A DNA stretch of 64,000 bases from Cunninghamia lanceolata (Eukaryota > Streptophyta > Pinopsida > Cupressales > Cupressaceae): positions 558,001 through 622,000 of the forward strand of contig BSBN01001483.1 in the NCBI GenBank assembly GCA_027924645.1. The letters run 5' to 3'. A program made the position numbers and the translations under genes. Position 1 is the stretch's first letter. Each line of letters begins with the position of its first letter. A model generated the notes under the pieces. That model saw nothing but the letters and a program-made list of their open reading frames with translations, ran no database searches and was not told the DNA's origin. This document shows positions 13,331-25,253 of the stretch, piece by piece.

Positions 13331-14703
13331 TGTTAGATTTAGGAAAAACAATTGAGAGGGGGGGTGAATCAGTTGTCTGAAACTTTCTTCCAATTAATTA
13401 CTTAAATCCTTTTCTTAATTCAGTAGCATAATAATAAATCAATCATGGAACCATAATGCAACAAATCAAGAATAGAAACACATTAACACATAAGACACCA
13501 ATATTTTGATGTGGAAAATCTGGTTAAGGAAAAAACCACGGGGTGACTAACCCAAGATTGTATTATCTATTAGAAGAATAGAAAGAACAAAATGGCACAT
13601 GCCAATTAGGGCTCACTACCTGAGCACACTACTCACAAGCAGCCCACTGCCTACAGGAGACAGACTATCTACAGAATGATAAGTATTACATACTTGAACT
13701 GAAGAGTAGCATATTCACCATGCTTGAGTCAGTTCCATTTAAGCTCAATACTTCTACTCTGCCTTTCTCTCTACTCCTCTCTACCACACACTCATCTCCA
13801 CAAGACACTCTTGAAATAACCTTACAACTCTTTATTTATACAAGACATCAACTTAGAGATAATCATCTAAGTCGGCATACATTACAGAGCAAATACATAA
13901 ATACAACATGACTTATTACAAAAAGATTTCATGCAGATCAACACGTTGTCGGCCACACAGATCTGAGACTTCAATCCTTCTTTAGGAACACGCCATTCTT
14001 CATAGAGCATTTTCAAGATCATCCGTAGGAAGTGTAACTCATCCGGTCAGCTAGACTTAGGAAGAACATCATCATCTAGAAGTAATTATTCAATTACTAG
14101 CTCAATCTTCAATGTGGACCACCAACATGAACTGGACACAATCCAAGACCTCTACAAGCTTGCTTGAATCACCAAGAACATCCACACTACTTCTGCTTCC
14201 TGAAATCATCCTCTCCTTTATCTGGAATCTCAAGAACACAGTCTGTCATCACTGTCATATTGGAATAGATGCTTGTGAACCTCCAGACCATGAACCAATT
14301 GAGTTGACACTTCACATTTACTTCCTAAACATTCCACCAAATTTGCAGAACATGATATTGCATTTTCGGATCTCACCGGACCTATTTGTATCACTCTATT
14401 ACCTCTGAACATCTACCAAAACCAGTTTTACTTAAGTGGCCATAACTTCTTCAGATCTTCATGCAGACCTCTCAGATCTTTACTGGATCATCTTAAGACA
14501 CATATATACAAACCCTTTGAAGCGCATCCTCTGATCTTCATCTTAGCTGGGATTTTTAGCTCACTATCTTCACTGTTCTCTGTTCCTAATTAGGACTAAT
14601 TTTCTCAATATCCTCAGCACACAGCTCATCCAATCCTTATCATTAATGCAACAGGAGTATGTTGACACCAATGACAACACCAGTTAGGCCCATACTTGCA
14701 ACA
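13331..14703 (-). mobile_element. 3' LTR of the copia element
   Basis: 1,373 bp, TGTTAGATTTAGG...CATACTTGCAACA, matching 19243-20613. Plus-strand small frames inside (for example 13720-13911) also occur in the partner and come from LTR identity, not from a gene. Confidence 0.9.
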
Positions 14704-14715
14704 ATCTCCTCCTTT
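14704..14715 (-). other. Polypurine tract of the copia element
   Basis: On the minus strand AAAGGAGGAGAT directly abuts the 3' LTR start (TGTTGCAAG). This is where plus-strand DNA synthesis is primed during reverse transcription. Confidence 0.8.
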
Positions 14716-15030
14716 GTCATTGATGGCAACATATGATGTGAAAAACTATTTTAACCATCAAGACAAGAAATTCTCCTCACTGACACAACTCCCCCTATCA
14801 ACAACAACCATTCACATGTCTTCCCTGCCTTTACTACTCCCCCTTTGATCAGAAACCACTTGTTTTTCACATGTCTTCTCTCCCCCTTTGACATCAATGG
14901 CAAAGGGCACATACTTGCATTACTTTAGAATCACACCAACTGCTCCTCCTGAGTAGCAGCTTCCCAAACATCAATCTGGACCACAAGATATGACTGTGAG
15001 GTCCACTAGACTGATGCAAATCAGTGCACC

Positions 15031-15330
15031 TTAATTCAGAACCGGAGGGGTAATAACCCTTAACTTCTCCCTGAGATACTCAAAAGAGTCCTTAGGTAGA
15101 GGTTTAGTAAAAATATCTGCAATCTGATCTTTGGAAGGCACAAACTCCAATCTAACTTCATTCTTGTTCAATTGCTCTCTTAAAAAGTGAAACTTGGTGG
15201 ATATAAGTTTAGTCTCTGAATGCAACACTAGATTCTTTGATATATTTATTGCACTTGAATTATCACAGAAGATTGTGATAGGTTCCTCATACTCCACTCT
15301 GATGTCTCTTAGCATTTGCTTCATCCACAA
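15031..15330 (-). pseudogene. Copia RNase H (C-terminal part)
   Basis: It reads IFCDNSSAINISKNLVLHS and then FHFLREQLNKNEVRLEFV and DQIADIFTKPLP, the standard end of Ty1/copia pol. The catalytic Asp of CDNxSAI and the late Asp of QIADIFTK are present. It is in the same frame as the upstream RT, separated by stops around 15331-15411. It would remove RNA from RNA:DNA hybrids during replication. The stop after VITPPVLN is probably the natural end. Confidence 0.85.
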
Positions 15331-15411
15331 TACTTGAGTGCAACTACCTATTGCTGCAATATATTATGCTTCTGCAGTGGACAGAGATATTACCTCTTGT
15401 TTCTTGCTCAA

Positions 15412-16083
15412 CTAAGAAACCAATTTCTTCCCTAAAAAGAATGCTACACCACTGGTACTCTTCCGGTCATCCACATCTCCTGCCCAATCCACATCTGTAT
15501 ATGCACGAAGAGAAAAATCATGATCTCTAGGATACCACAATCCATACTCAACTGTCCATTTTAGATATCTAAAAATCCTCTTGATTGCCATGACATGAGA
15601 TTCTCTAGGATCAGCTTGGAATCTAGCAATAAGACCAACAACATTCATAATGTCAGGTCTAGTTTGAGTGAGATACAATAGTCCTCTAATCATTGACCTG
15701 TACTTTTTCTGATCACCCTTAGGAGAGTCATCATCTTTGCTCAATTTACATGTGGTTGCCATGGGAGTATTCATTGGTTTTGAGTCTTCCATCCCAAATT
15801 TCTTGAACAATTCTTTCACATATTTAGTCTGAGAGATGAAGATTCCTTTCTTTGTTTGAGTGATTTGCAGACCCAAGAAGAAATTCACTTCCCCAAACAT
15901 GGACATCTCAAATTCATTTTTCATTTGATTTGCAAAGGTTTTGCACATACTATCTCTTTCTCCAAAAATGATATCATCAACAAACACTTCAACAATCAAG
16001 ATATTTTCATGATCAATTTTGAAATACAAATTACTATTAGCAGTACCTTTGTTGAAACCAATCTTCAAAAGATGCTTATCCAA
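15412..16083 (-). pseudogene. Copia reverse transcriptase, C-terminal part and linker
   Basis: The 223-codon open segment contains FVDDIIFGERD, the YVDD-box equivalent with both catalytic Asp residues, then NFFLGLQI, KPMNTPMATTCKLSKDD, YRSMIRGLLYLTQTRPDI and the RNase H entry YTDVDWAGDVDDRKSTSG, all hallmark copia motifs in order. The DLGPLKYFLG-like segment is changed (FGEVNFFLG). Upstream RT motifs are at 16084-16734 in the same frame, beyond stop codons. Confidence 0.88.
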
Positions 16084-16734
16084 TCTTTCATACTAGGCTC
16101 TTGGGGCTTGCTTGAGTCCATACAGTGCTTTCTTTAACTTGCAGACCATATCACCATGATCAGACAATTGAAATCCACCTGGTTACTCAATGTAAACTTC
16201 TTCTTCCAAGTCACCATTTAGGAAGGTAGACTTGACATCCATTTGATATACTTTGAAATCCTTGAAGGCAGAAAAGGCAAGAAATAATTTGACTGCTTCA
16301 ATTCTTTCCATTGGAGCAAAAGATTCTTCAAAATCAACTCCTTATACTTGGGAGTAACCCTTGCAGACCAATCTGGCTTTATTTCTAACTACTTCACCAT
16401 CTTCATTTAGTTTATTCCAGAAGACCCATTTGGTTCCAATCACATTCTTATTTTTAGGTCTGGGAACAAGATCCCAAGTGTGATTTTTCTCAATTTGCAT
16501 TAGCTCTTCCTTCATTGCTTTAGTCCAGTTTTCATCATTGCAAGCTTCATTCACTATCTTAGGTTCAATCTTTGAAATTAGACAACACTCTTCTAAATCT
16601 TGAGTAATCCTTCTTCTTTTTTGTAAACCTTTGCTTTTATCACTTATGATCTGATCTTCAGAGTGATTTAGTCTTACATACCTGGGAACTTTGGGAGTTT
16701 CTTGCACTTCTGAATCTTGAACAGGTTCATTCAA
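16084..16734 (-). pseudogene. Copia reverse transcriptase, N-terminal part
   Basis: The first 130 codons (16342-16734) include WTKAMKEELMQIEKNHTWDL and GTKWVFWNKLNEDGEV with ARLVCKGYSQ, the conserved start of copia RT. Downstream to 16084 the frame continues with stops: the region encoding [20 protein letters not shown] motifs is visible in the reverse complement of 16180-16230. In-frame stops make it non-functional. Confidence 0.82.
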
Positions 16735-16800
16735 ACTTATCTCTTCTTCCTGATTTACTAGATCAATCTGAATCTAAATTTTAGAGGGATCTTGGACTTC

Positions 16801-17721
16801 TTAAACAAAAACATCATTTTGATCATCTTCATCATATTCATAAAACCTTGAGGGTTTTTCAATACCTTCATCAACCTTCACATTTGTATTTTCTACAATC
16901 TTCCTTAATCTCTTGTTATAACACTGGTATGCTTTTCTTTGAGTAGAATAACCCAAGAATATTCCTTCATCACTTCTAACATCAAATTTTCCTAGATATT
17001 CATCTCTTTTAATGTAACATTTGCTACCAAAGACTCTGAAATACCTCACAGTGGGAGTGATGCCAAACCAAAGTTCATAAGGAGTCTTACCGGTATTGCT
17101 TCTGATTTATACTCGATTGAGAGGATAGATTGTAGTGCTTACAAGTTCTCTCCAATAGATTTGAGAAACATTTGCTTCCATCATCATGGTTCTAGATGCT
17201 TCTTGGATGGTCCGGTTCTTTCTCTCCACTACTCCATTCTTCTATGGAGTCCTAGGAGTAGACAACTATCTTTTTATTCCATGTTTCTCATAGAATTATA
17301 TGAACTCACCGGATGTGAATTCTCCACCTCTATTAAACCTCAGACATTTTAATTTTAATCTGGTTTCATTCTCTACCATAGCCTTGAATATTTTGAATTT
17401 CTTAAGAGCTTCTGATTTCTGTTTCAGAAAAGTCACCTACATCATCTAGGAATGGTCATCAATTAATAACATGAAGTATCTATCACCTTGCACACTCTTG
17501 ATTCTTGCCGGACCACATAGATCAGTATGAACTAAGTCCAATAATCCGGTAGAGGATTGTTCCTTGCTTTTGAATGAGATTCTGATTTGTTTACCCAACT
17601 GACATTCTTTGCACAAACTATTTGTAGGTTTCACCAATCTTGGAAGATCTCTTATAGCCTGAGTGTTGTTTATCTTGATGATATTATTAAAATTCACATG
17701 ACACATTCTCTTATGCCACAA
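16801..17721 (-). pseudogene. Copia integrase (zinc-binding and core, broken)
   Basis: The segment 17446-17721 starts MWHKRMCHVNF and carries CKECQLGKQ, the HHCC zinc-binding pre-integrase domain, then LVHTDLCGP and LLIDDHS, holding the first and second catalytic Asp regions of the DDE core. Stops replace DDYSR-type residues near 17446. The segment 16801-17049 (MRYFRVFGSKCYI...FLGYSTQRKAYQCYNKR) is the usual C-terminal part. The intervening part is in the same frame with stops. Confidence 0.85.
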
Positions 17722-17883
17722 CCAACTCTAATCAATTTGAACAAATAGACAACTTTTACCAGTACCAACTAAGTGGAAGATATTACCTTTTGTTTGAGTA
17801 CCGAATGCAATCTCTGTTCTAGAACTTTCAAAGATCTTGCATTTTCCATTCTTGATTCAGAGATCATAACCTTTGTCCACCAA

Positions 17884-18195
17884 CTATCCAACACTGAGAA
17901 GATTGTGCTTCAGACCTTCAACATATAGTACATTACTGGTTTTGTTCTTTCCATCAAAAGAAATGGTTCCTCTACCTTTGATTCTACCAGTAGAATTATC
18001 ACCAAACTTTACCACTCCTTCATATCTTTCCAAATCTATGAACTTATTTTTGTCACCTGTCATATGGTGAGAGCATAGACTGTTAATGACCCAATCATCC
18101 TTTTCTTCAACTTGGGCAGCCAGAGCTCTTTCTACAATTTTATGATTGACAGATTCAGAGGGCATTGGATCTTCTTCCTTGATGGCAATAAACAC
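17884..18195 (-). pseudogene. Copia aspartic protease (active site lost)
   Basis: The segment contains WVINSLCSHHMTGDKNKF where copia proteases have W(V/I)xDSGCSxHM(T)G. The catalytic DSG triad is replaced by NSL, so the enzyme would be dead even without stop codons. Downstream, NVLYVEGLKHNLLSVG is followed by TAG where the family has Gln (LLSVxQL), again CAG to TAG. Confidence 0.85.
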
Positions 18196-18285
18196 CTAGT
18201 CACTTCCGGATTTGTTTCCTGTCTCTGATTCATCATCTGTTACTCCTTCATTATCATCATCTTCATGAACATAGTAATAGTTCTT

Positions 18286-19186
18286 CTAGAACCTTGATCT
18301 ATTAGGATTTGGCTCTAAAAATCTTTCTGGACACCTTGAGGCAAAATGACCAATCTTATTGCAGTTAAAACACTTAAAAAGCAATTTCCCCTCATACTTA
18401 CTAGATCCTCTTGGCAGTCTTTTTGAAATAAGGGCTTCAAGTTGAGTAGCTTCTGCTTCATCTTCATCCAGGTCTTTTCTTGCTTTTTCATACCATGATA
18501 GTTTCTTTGAAGAGTTCTCTTGGATCAAACTTTTGTTTTCCTTTAACAAAGGCACTAGCTTTGAATGCAGATTCAGTCTTGGGGGGGGCATCTCCAAACT
18601 TAGTCAATTCAAATGCAGCCAATTTATCAACCAATTGATCTCTTGTGATACCTGAAATAAATCTGAATTCTTCAATAGTAGCAACCTTGTACTTGTAAGA
18701 ATCAGGAAGGGATTTGAAAACTTTGCCAACAATCTCATCTTCATCCAAGACTCCACTAGCACATCTAATGCCATAAACAAGCTCATTTACTCTTGGCATA
18801 AACGTAGTGATATTTTCATCTTCTCTCATCTTCAGATTTTCAAATTTTCCTTTTAGACTCTATAGCTTGGCACATTTAACATACTTGTCTCCTTCATGCA
18901 GAAGTTCCAATTTTTTCCAAATCTCAAAAGCAGTTTGTAGGTCAACAACATTTATCAGCTTTGAATCAGACAAGGCACTTAGAAGAGCTTCTTTAGTTTG
19001 CAAATTGTTTTTAGCATTTCTAATTTCATCTACAATTTTTGGACCATTCTGTGAAGGAGTATACTTCTTTGAAGCCATAATCCAATACTGCATTCCCATA
19101 CATTGCAGGTGACATTCCATGCAACTTTTCCAAAGGGTGAAATTGGTTCCATCAAACCTCGGACTATCCTTCTTGTAAGATGACAT
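18286..19186 (-). pseudogene. Copia gag with CCHC knuckle, frameshifted
   Basis: It starts at a true ATG (19184-19186), MSSYKKDSPRFDGTNFTLWK, the usual copia gag opening. It runs through 18829-18488 and ends with the zinc knuckle CFNCNKIGHFASRC in another frame (18286-18597). The frame changes at an eight-G run (18581-18588) that lies in the overlap, so a one-base homopolymer gain is the simple cause. Gag would form the particle and bind RNA. Confidence 0.85.
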
Positions 19187-19228
19187 CCTAGATCTCCTTA
19201 AGTGGTTAAGCTCTTTTAGAGGAACTTA

Positions 19229-19240
19229 GCTTTGATACCA
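19229..19240 (-). other. Primer-binding site of the copia element
   Basis: The minus strand reads TGGTATCAAAGC, an initiator tRNA-Met PBS with one change (A for G), 2 bp from the 5' LTR edge at 19243. Confidence 0.85.
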
Positions 19241-19242
19241 AT

Positions 19243-20613
19243 TGTTAGATTTAGGACAAACAACTGAGAGGGGGGTGAATCAGTTGTCTAAAACTTTCTT
19301 CGAATTAATTACTTAAATCCTTTTCTTAATTTAGTAGCATAATAATAAATCAATCATGAAATGATAATGCAACAAATCAAGAACAGAAACACATTAACAC
19401 ATAAGACACCAAGATTTTGACGTGGAAAACCTAGTTAAGGGAAAAAGCACGGGGTGACTAAACCAAGATTGTATTCTCTGTTAGAAGAATAGAAAGAATA
19501 AAATAGCACATGCCAATTATGGCTCACTACCTGAGTACATTGCTCACAAGAGGTCTACTGCCTACAGGAGACACACTGTCTATAAAATGATAAGTATTAC
19601 ATACTTGAACTAAAGAATAGCATCTTCACCATGCTTGAGTCAGTTCTATTTAAGCTCAATACTTCTGCTCTGCCTTTCTCTCTACTCCTCTCTACCACAC
19701 ACTCATCTCCACAAGACACTCTTGAAATGACCTTACAACTCTTTATTTATACAAGACATCGACTTAGGGATAATCATCCAAGTCGGCATACATTACAGAG
19801 CAAATACATAAATACAACATGACTTATTACAAAGACTTCACGTGGATCAACACGTTGTCAGCCACACAGATCTGAGACTTCAATCCTTCTTTAAGAACAC
19901 GCCATTCTTCATAGAGCATCTTCAAGATCATCCATAGGAAGTGTAACTCATCCGGTTGGCGAGACTTAGGAAGAACATCATCATCCAGAAGTAATTATTC
20001 AATTACTAGCTCAATCTTTAATGCAGGCCACCAACATGAACTAGACACAATCCAAATACCTCCACAAGCTTGCTTGAATCACCAAGAACATCCACACTTT
20101 TGCTTCCTGAAATCATCCTCTCCTTCATCTGGAATCTCAAGAACATAGTCTGTCATCACTGTCATATTGGAATAGATGCTTGCAGACCTCTAGACCACGA
20201 ACCGGTTGAGTTGACACTTCACATTTACTTCCTAAACATTCCACCAAATCTGTAGAATAGGATATTGCATTTCCAGATCTCACCGGACCTATCTATATCA
20301 CTCTATCACCTGTGAACATCTGCCAGAACTAGTTTTACTTAAGTGGCTGTAACTTCTTTAGATCTTCATACGGACCTCTGAGATCTTTACTGGATCATCT
20401 TAAGACACATATATACAAACCCTTTGAAGCACATCCTCTGATCTTCATCTTAGCTAGGATCTTTAGCTCACTGTCTTCATTGTTCTTCTCTGTTCCTGAT
20501 TAGGACTAATTTTCTCAATATCCTCAGCACACAACTCATCCAATCCTTATCATTAATGCAATAGGGGTATGTTGACATCAATGACAACACCAGTTAGGCC
20601 CATACTTGCAACA
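19243..20613 (-). mobile_element. 5' LTR of the copia element
   Basis: 1,371 bp, starting TGTTAGATTTAGGACAAAC and ending CTTGCAACA, partner of 13331-14703. The differences are mainly transitions, by eye about one per 15-25 bases, so the insertion is moderately old. Confidence 0.9.
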
Positions 20614-20618
20614 CAACT
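20614..20618. repeat. Target site duplication CAACT (right) of the copia element
   Basis: Same five bases as 13326-13330, directly after the LTR end. Confidence 0.9.
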
Positions 20619-21770
20619 CTGTTGTCCAAAAAGTTCTCAATCTGCTCTGGTGCTTGTTGTGGTAACTACTTCTTCAAGTCTCCATCAATGCTGTCACTGA
20701 ACTCTGCTTCATGATACTGATATAGGTTTGCAATGTTGAATATAGGTGATATACCCAATGTCTCTAGTAATTCCACTTCATATGCATTCCCTGAATCAAA
20801 TTTCCTAAGTCCCTTACAAGGTCCAAACTTCTTCATCTTCAACTTGTTATATGTCCCAATTGGAAATCTTTCTTTTCTCAAATATACCATCACTTCATCT
20901 CCAGCTTCAAATTCCTTATGTCTTCTCTTCTCATCCACCTTTTCCTTATACTTACTATTCATTTTCTCCAAATGCTTTTTAACCTGATCATGCACTACCT
21001 TCATGTGGTCTACAAATTCTTCTACTTCTGCACTTCTCTTTTCTTCCATGCTGATATCTCTTAGTTCTGCAACTCCTTTAGGGTTTACTTCAGCAACAAT
21101 CTCAAAAGGTGTTCTTCATGTAATCCTATTTACTAAATTATTATATGCAAACTATGCTTGTGAAAGAATCAAGTCCCAACTTCCTACCTTCTCTCCAACC
21201 AAACATATCAACAAGTTTCCCAAATTATGATTCACTACCTCTGTCTGTCCATTAGTCTGTGGACAAAATGTTGAACTAAATTTCAAATCCATCTTCATCT
21301 TCTTCCAGAGTGTCCTCCAAAAGTATCCAAGAAATTTTGTATCTCTGTCTGAAATTATGCTCTTACGTAATCCATGCAATCTCATTATTTATTTGAAAAT
21401 AGGTCTGCTACATGCACTGCATCAGTTGCCTTCTTACAAGGTATGAAATGTGCCATCTTTGAAAATTTGTTCACCACTAAAAATATTGAATCATGTCCTC
21501 TCTGTGTCCTCAGAAATCCTATTACAAAATCCATGCTTATCTCTTCCCAAGGTCTCTCCTATACTGTCAAAGGTTTATACAATCTAGTGTTCTAACTACT
21601 TCCTTTTGCAACTTGACAAACTCTACAACTCTACACAAATTTCCTGACATCCTTATGTATTTGAGGCCAAAAGTAGTTTTCACTCACCAAAGCCACTGTC
21701 TTATCAATGCCAAAATGCCCTGTCAATCCACCACTATGTTCCTCCTTGATCAAATTATCTCTCATTGAAC
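20619..21770 (-). pseudogene. Gypsy integrase and start of chromodomain
   Basis: Minus-strand pieces in order: HFGIDKTVALVSENYFWPQI (zinc-binding H2C2 region, near 21640-21730); SDRDTKFLGYFW with FCPQTNGQTEVVN (catalytic Asp and Glu of the DDE core, 21152-21385); and [20 protein letters not shown]...FGPCKGLRK (the GPY/F-type C-terminal region, 20666-21049), then ENFLDNRV, the chromodomain entry, cut by the copia insertion at 20618. The frames differ between pieces, so it is a pseudogene. Confidence 0.85.
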
Positions 21771-22359
21771 TCCTTGGTATACATAACTGACTTCCTTTGA
21801 ACAACATATCTTTCTGAATAAAATAAACTAACCACTTACTCCTATCTATCACAACAAGTTCCTTACATGCTTTCCAAGGTTCTACAAAGTCAAGATCTTC
21901 CTCATACATGTTCTTCAATTCATAAAATCCCAACATTTCAATTATCATCTCTGTCAACAAGTTCCTTCTCCTGCTCAATGTATCAACAACTTTGTTTGAT
22001 TTTCCACTCCTATGTTTTAACAGAAATGTATAACTCTGCATGAACTCTACCCATCTCATATGTCTCTGATTCAACTTACCTTGACTATTTAAAAATTGCA
22101 AAGCTTGATGATCTGTATACAACACAAGCTCCTTAGGCAACAAGTAATGTCTCCACTTCTTCAAGGCTTGAATTATGGCATAGAAATCTTGATTGTAAAC
22201 TAAAAATCTTCTCCTTCCATCATTCAAATTCTCATTGAAATATGCTACAGGTCTACCTTCTTGACTTAACATTACTCTAATTGCATTTCCACTTGCATCA
22301 GAATCTACTTGAAATACCTTATTGAAATCTGGTAATGCCAAAACAGGTTGTTCTGTCAC
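21771..22359 (-). pseudogene. Gypsy RNase H
   Basis: The segment reads FQVDSDASGNAIRVMLSQEG (first catalytic Asp), DFYAIIQALKKWRHYLLPKE (Glu region) and LYTDHQALQFLNSQGKLNQR (second Asp), then HRSGKSNKVVDTLSRR, where the family normally has NxVADALSR. The domain is open over 242 codons together with the integrase zinc-binding start, the best preserved part of this element. Confidence 0.87.
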
Positions 22360-23224
22360 TTTCTACTTCAACAAATCAAAACTTTTATCTACTCCAGATG
22401 TCCACTTGAAATCCTTTCTGTCACCTCTCATTGTCTCTATCATAGGGTTACAAATTGAACTAAAATTTTTGATGAACTTCTAGTAGAAACTAGCTAATCC
22501 ATTAAATGATTTGACTTCTCCAATGCTCTCTGATGTAGGCCATCCAACAATTGCTCGTACTTTGGGTCCATCTTCAATCCTTCTACAGAAATCACAAATC
22601 CCAAGTATACCAATTCTTCCTTCATGAAACTACATTTCTTGATGTTTTTCAGTAATTTCTATTCCCTCAGTCTCTACAAAACTTGTCTTAGGTGTTGTAA
22701 ATGTTCTTCCTTTGTCTTACTGAAAATTAGAATGTCATCCAAATATACAATAACAAACTTACCCAAAAATTTCTTCAAGACTTCATTCATCAACCTCATG
22801 AAAGTACTAGGTGCATTGTCAATCTAAAAGGCATCACTAAGCACTCATACAATCCTTTATTTGTCTTAAAAGTAGCCTTCCATTCATCTCATTTTCTGAT
22901 TTTGATCTGACGGTATCCACTTTTCAAATCTATCTTTGTGAAATATCTTGCTCCACTCAAACAATCCATAATACCATCCATCCTAGGTAAAGGAAATCTA
23001 TACTTAACTATGATCTTGTTTATTTCTCTAGAGTTTGTACACATTCTCCATTCTCCATCCTTCTTAGGTACAAGCACTGTAGGTACTACACAAGGGCTCA
23101 AACTTTCTCTAATCAAAACTTTCCTCAATAATTCTTGTATCTGTCTATTCAATTCTTCATTCTCTGTCGGTGTCATTATGTGTGTTGTTTTGTTAGGCAA
23201 ACTAGCTCTAGGTATAAGATCCAT
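22360..23224 (-). pseudogene. Gypsy reverse transcriptase
   Basis: The N-terminal 111 codons (22889-23224) include HIMTPTENEELNRQIQELL, VPTVLVPKKDGEWRMCTNSR and YFTKIDLKSGYRQIKI with the first catalytic Asp. Further on, around 22735-22755, the minus strand reads [11 protein letters not shown], the YxDD box. Several stops and a frame change lie between, so the enzyme is broken. Confidence 0.87.
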
Positions 23225-24000
23225 GTGATGACTGATACTCCTTATTGGTAGAAATCCTTTAGGTACATTATCTAATATGATGTCTTCATACTCTGTCAGC
23301 AGTTTAGTTATCTCCTCTGGTTGTTATTCTTTAGTTTCCTTCTTCAATGTTTCAGGTTTCTTAGGAATCAAAGCATAACACATATTATCATGTCTCAAAC
23401 TGTCCAAAATTTTTCTTCCATCTACCAAATAGATTCTAGCATTTCCACACAATTCACTCTTAGGATCATCCTCCAAAGGAATCAAAGTAATTCTCTTTCC
23501 ATTTACTGTTATAGCATGTAGGTATTCTTTCTCCCATCATGTATATCTTTTCTATCATACTGCCAAGGTCTACCCAACAAAATATGACAAACATCCATAG
23601 GCATAACATCACACAATATCTCATCATGATAAGATCCAATATGAAATTTCACCAAACATTGTTCACTCACCAATACCTTATGATCATCCTAAATCCAAGC
23701 TATCTGATAGGGCTTAGGGCATTTCAATCTTTCCAACTTTAGCTTAGTCACGATCTCCTCTGAAACTAGATTATCAGAACTACCAATATCAATTACAACT
23801 TTACAAAATTTACCTCTTGATTTTCATCTGGTTCTAAACAAACTCTTCCTCTATAGTGGTTCCTCATTTGTCTTTGATTGAAATAGTGATCTCCTCATCA
23901 CAAGTGATTCTCCTTTCTCAAGTTTTCCAACTGAACTAGGTGATCCAACAGGTTCTTCTTCCACATAGGCTGCTCTCCCACTATTCTCTATTCTTTTGCT
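23225..24000 (-). pseudogene. Gypsy aspartic protease and linker
   Basis: Around 23765-23815 the minus strand reads CKVVIDIGSSDNLVS, the plant chromovirus protease active-site region (usually VIDxGSSxNLVS); the active-site Asp is present. No long open frame survives on this strand, and the plus-strand frames here are shadows. Confidence 0.7.
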
Positions 24001-25019
24001 GGTACTACCCTGATTACACTCAAATGCTCTATGTCCTCCTCCACACTTAAAACAGGTTCCTCTGAATGTTCTCCTATCAGGTCCTCTTCCTTCTCTCCTA
24101 TATCCTTCATTCTGATATACACTAGGGTTTCCTCTGTGGTAGAAATTTATGTCATCTCTCTGGTTTACATTATTATCTCTTTTCTCTTGTCTGTCCTGCT
24201 CAGCATATGATCTATCTCCTCCAGAAAATATTTTGCCTCTCTAAAATTTACCTCCTCTACCTCTCTGTCTCTAATCATGCCTCTTATTCAACTTCTCTTC
24301 AACTTTCAGGGAAAATTGATATGCTTCTTCCAGTGTTGTCATCCTCACCAAACTCAGTTCTTCTTAAATATTCAATCGTAGTCCATTGATATATCTAGCC
24401 ACTTTCTCCTTGCTTGCTTCACTATGTCATGTTCTTATGATCATCTTATGAAATTCTTCAGTGTATTCCTTCACAAATTTCTCCTTTTGTCTCAGGTTCT
24501 GCAATCTTTTCAACAACTCCAACTCATAATCAGTAGGTATAAACTGGTTCTTCAATTTTGTCACCATCCTATCCCATTTTGTAATCTTTTCTTTTCCTTT
24601 CCTATTTCTATCCAACTAAACTTCTTTCCACCATATAGCAACATGTCCTTTCAACTTTGTCTTTGCAAATTTCACCTTCTTCAGATCTTCAACCTCTTCA
24701 TATTCAAAGTACTCTTCTATGTCATTTATCCAATCAATCAACTCTTCAGGATTCAAATTGCTAGTATAATTTGATACATCAACTTGAGGTCTTTTCTAAT
24801 TTTTGAAATAGCTTGCAACATCCTTACTTGATTTGATTCTTCTTCTTCATCACCTCCTAGGATTTTGCCAATTTGTTCAACAGATTGAAATTCCTCATCA
24901 TCATAACTTTCATCATTAGGTCTAGGTGTCAATCCTCTTCACCTATCTTCCTTGATAACATCCAATCATATTCTCATTGTTTTCATTATTTCCATCATCT
25001 CATCCATCCTACTAGCCAT
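24001..25019 (-). pseudogene. Gypsy gag with CCHC zinc knuckle
   Basis: It starts near an ATG at 25017-25019 (MASRMDEMMEIMKTMR). The middle (24427-24615) reads WDRMVTKLKNQFIPTDYELE and EKFVKEYTEEFHKMI, typical gag capsid sequence. Near 24010-24060, CFKCGGGHRAFEC is a CCHC knuckle. Many stops interrupt the frame. The distance from the PBS to this ATG (about 215 bp) is normal for a leader. Confidence 0.8.
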
Positions 25020-25239
25020 TGTTCCAATAGCAGGGATTCTCCTTGGCAGCATCTTCCTAGGATCAAGCACAAACTATCTCAAGTTCGATGATCGAGCTAC
25101 AAGGTGACAACTGCCTCACAATCGGTGATCAATTACGACACAAGTAACTTGCCTCAGATTTGACAATTTGTCCATAGCAAGATCTTATGGAGTTCCTTTG
25201 CCAACTTTTCTCAATTCGCTCCCAAAGATTCAAACTTTT

Positions 25240-25251
25240 GCTCTGATACCA
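25240..25251 (-). other. Primer-binding site of the gypsy element
   Basis: The minus strand reads TGGTATCAGAGC, a perfect initiator tRNA-Met match, 2 bp from the 5' LTR edge. Confidence 0.9.
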
Positions 25252-25253
25252 CT

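Larger units (their letters stand above)
13331..20613 (-). mobile_element. Ty1/copia retrotransposon nested in the gypsy element
   Basis: This is a 7,283-bp element with 1.37-kb LTRs, a 5-bp target duplication, a PBS next to the right LTR and a polypurine tract next to the left LTR. Minus-strand order is gag, protease, integrase, RT, RNase H, the Ty1/copia order. The pol reading frame from about 18597 to 15031 is one frame broken by stops, with a single frameshift in gag. It inserted into the chromodomain codons of the outer gypsy and is therefore the younger of the two. Confidence 0.92.
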
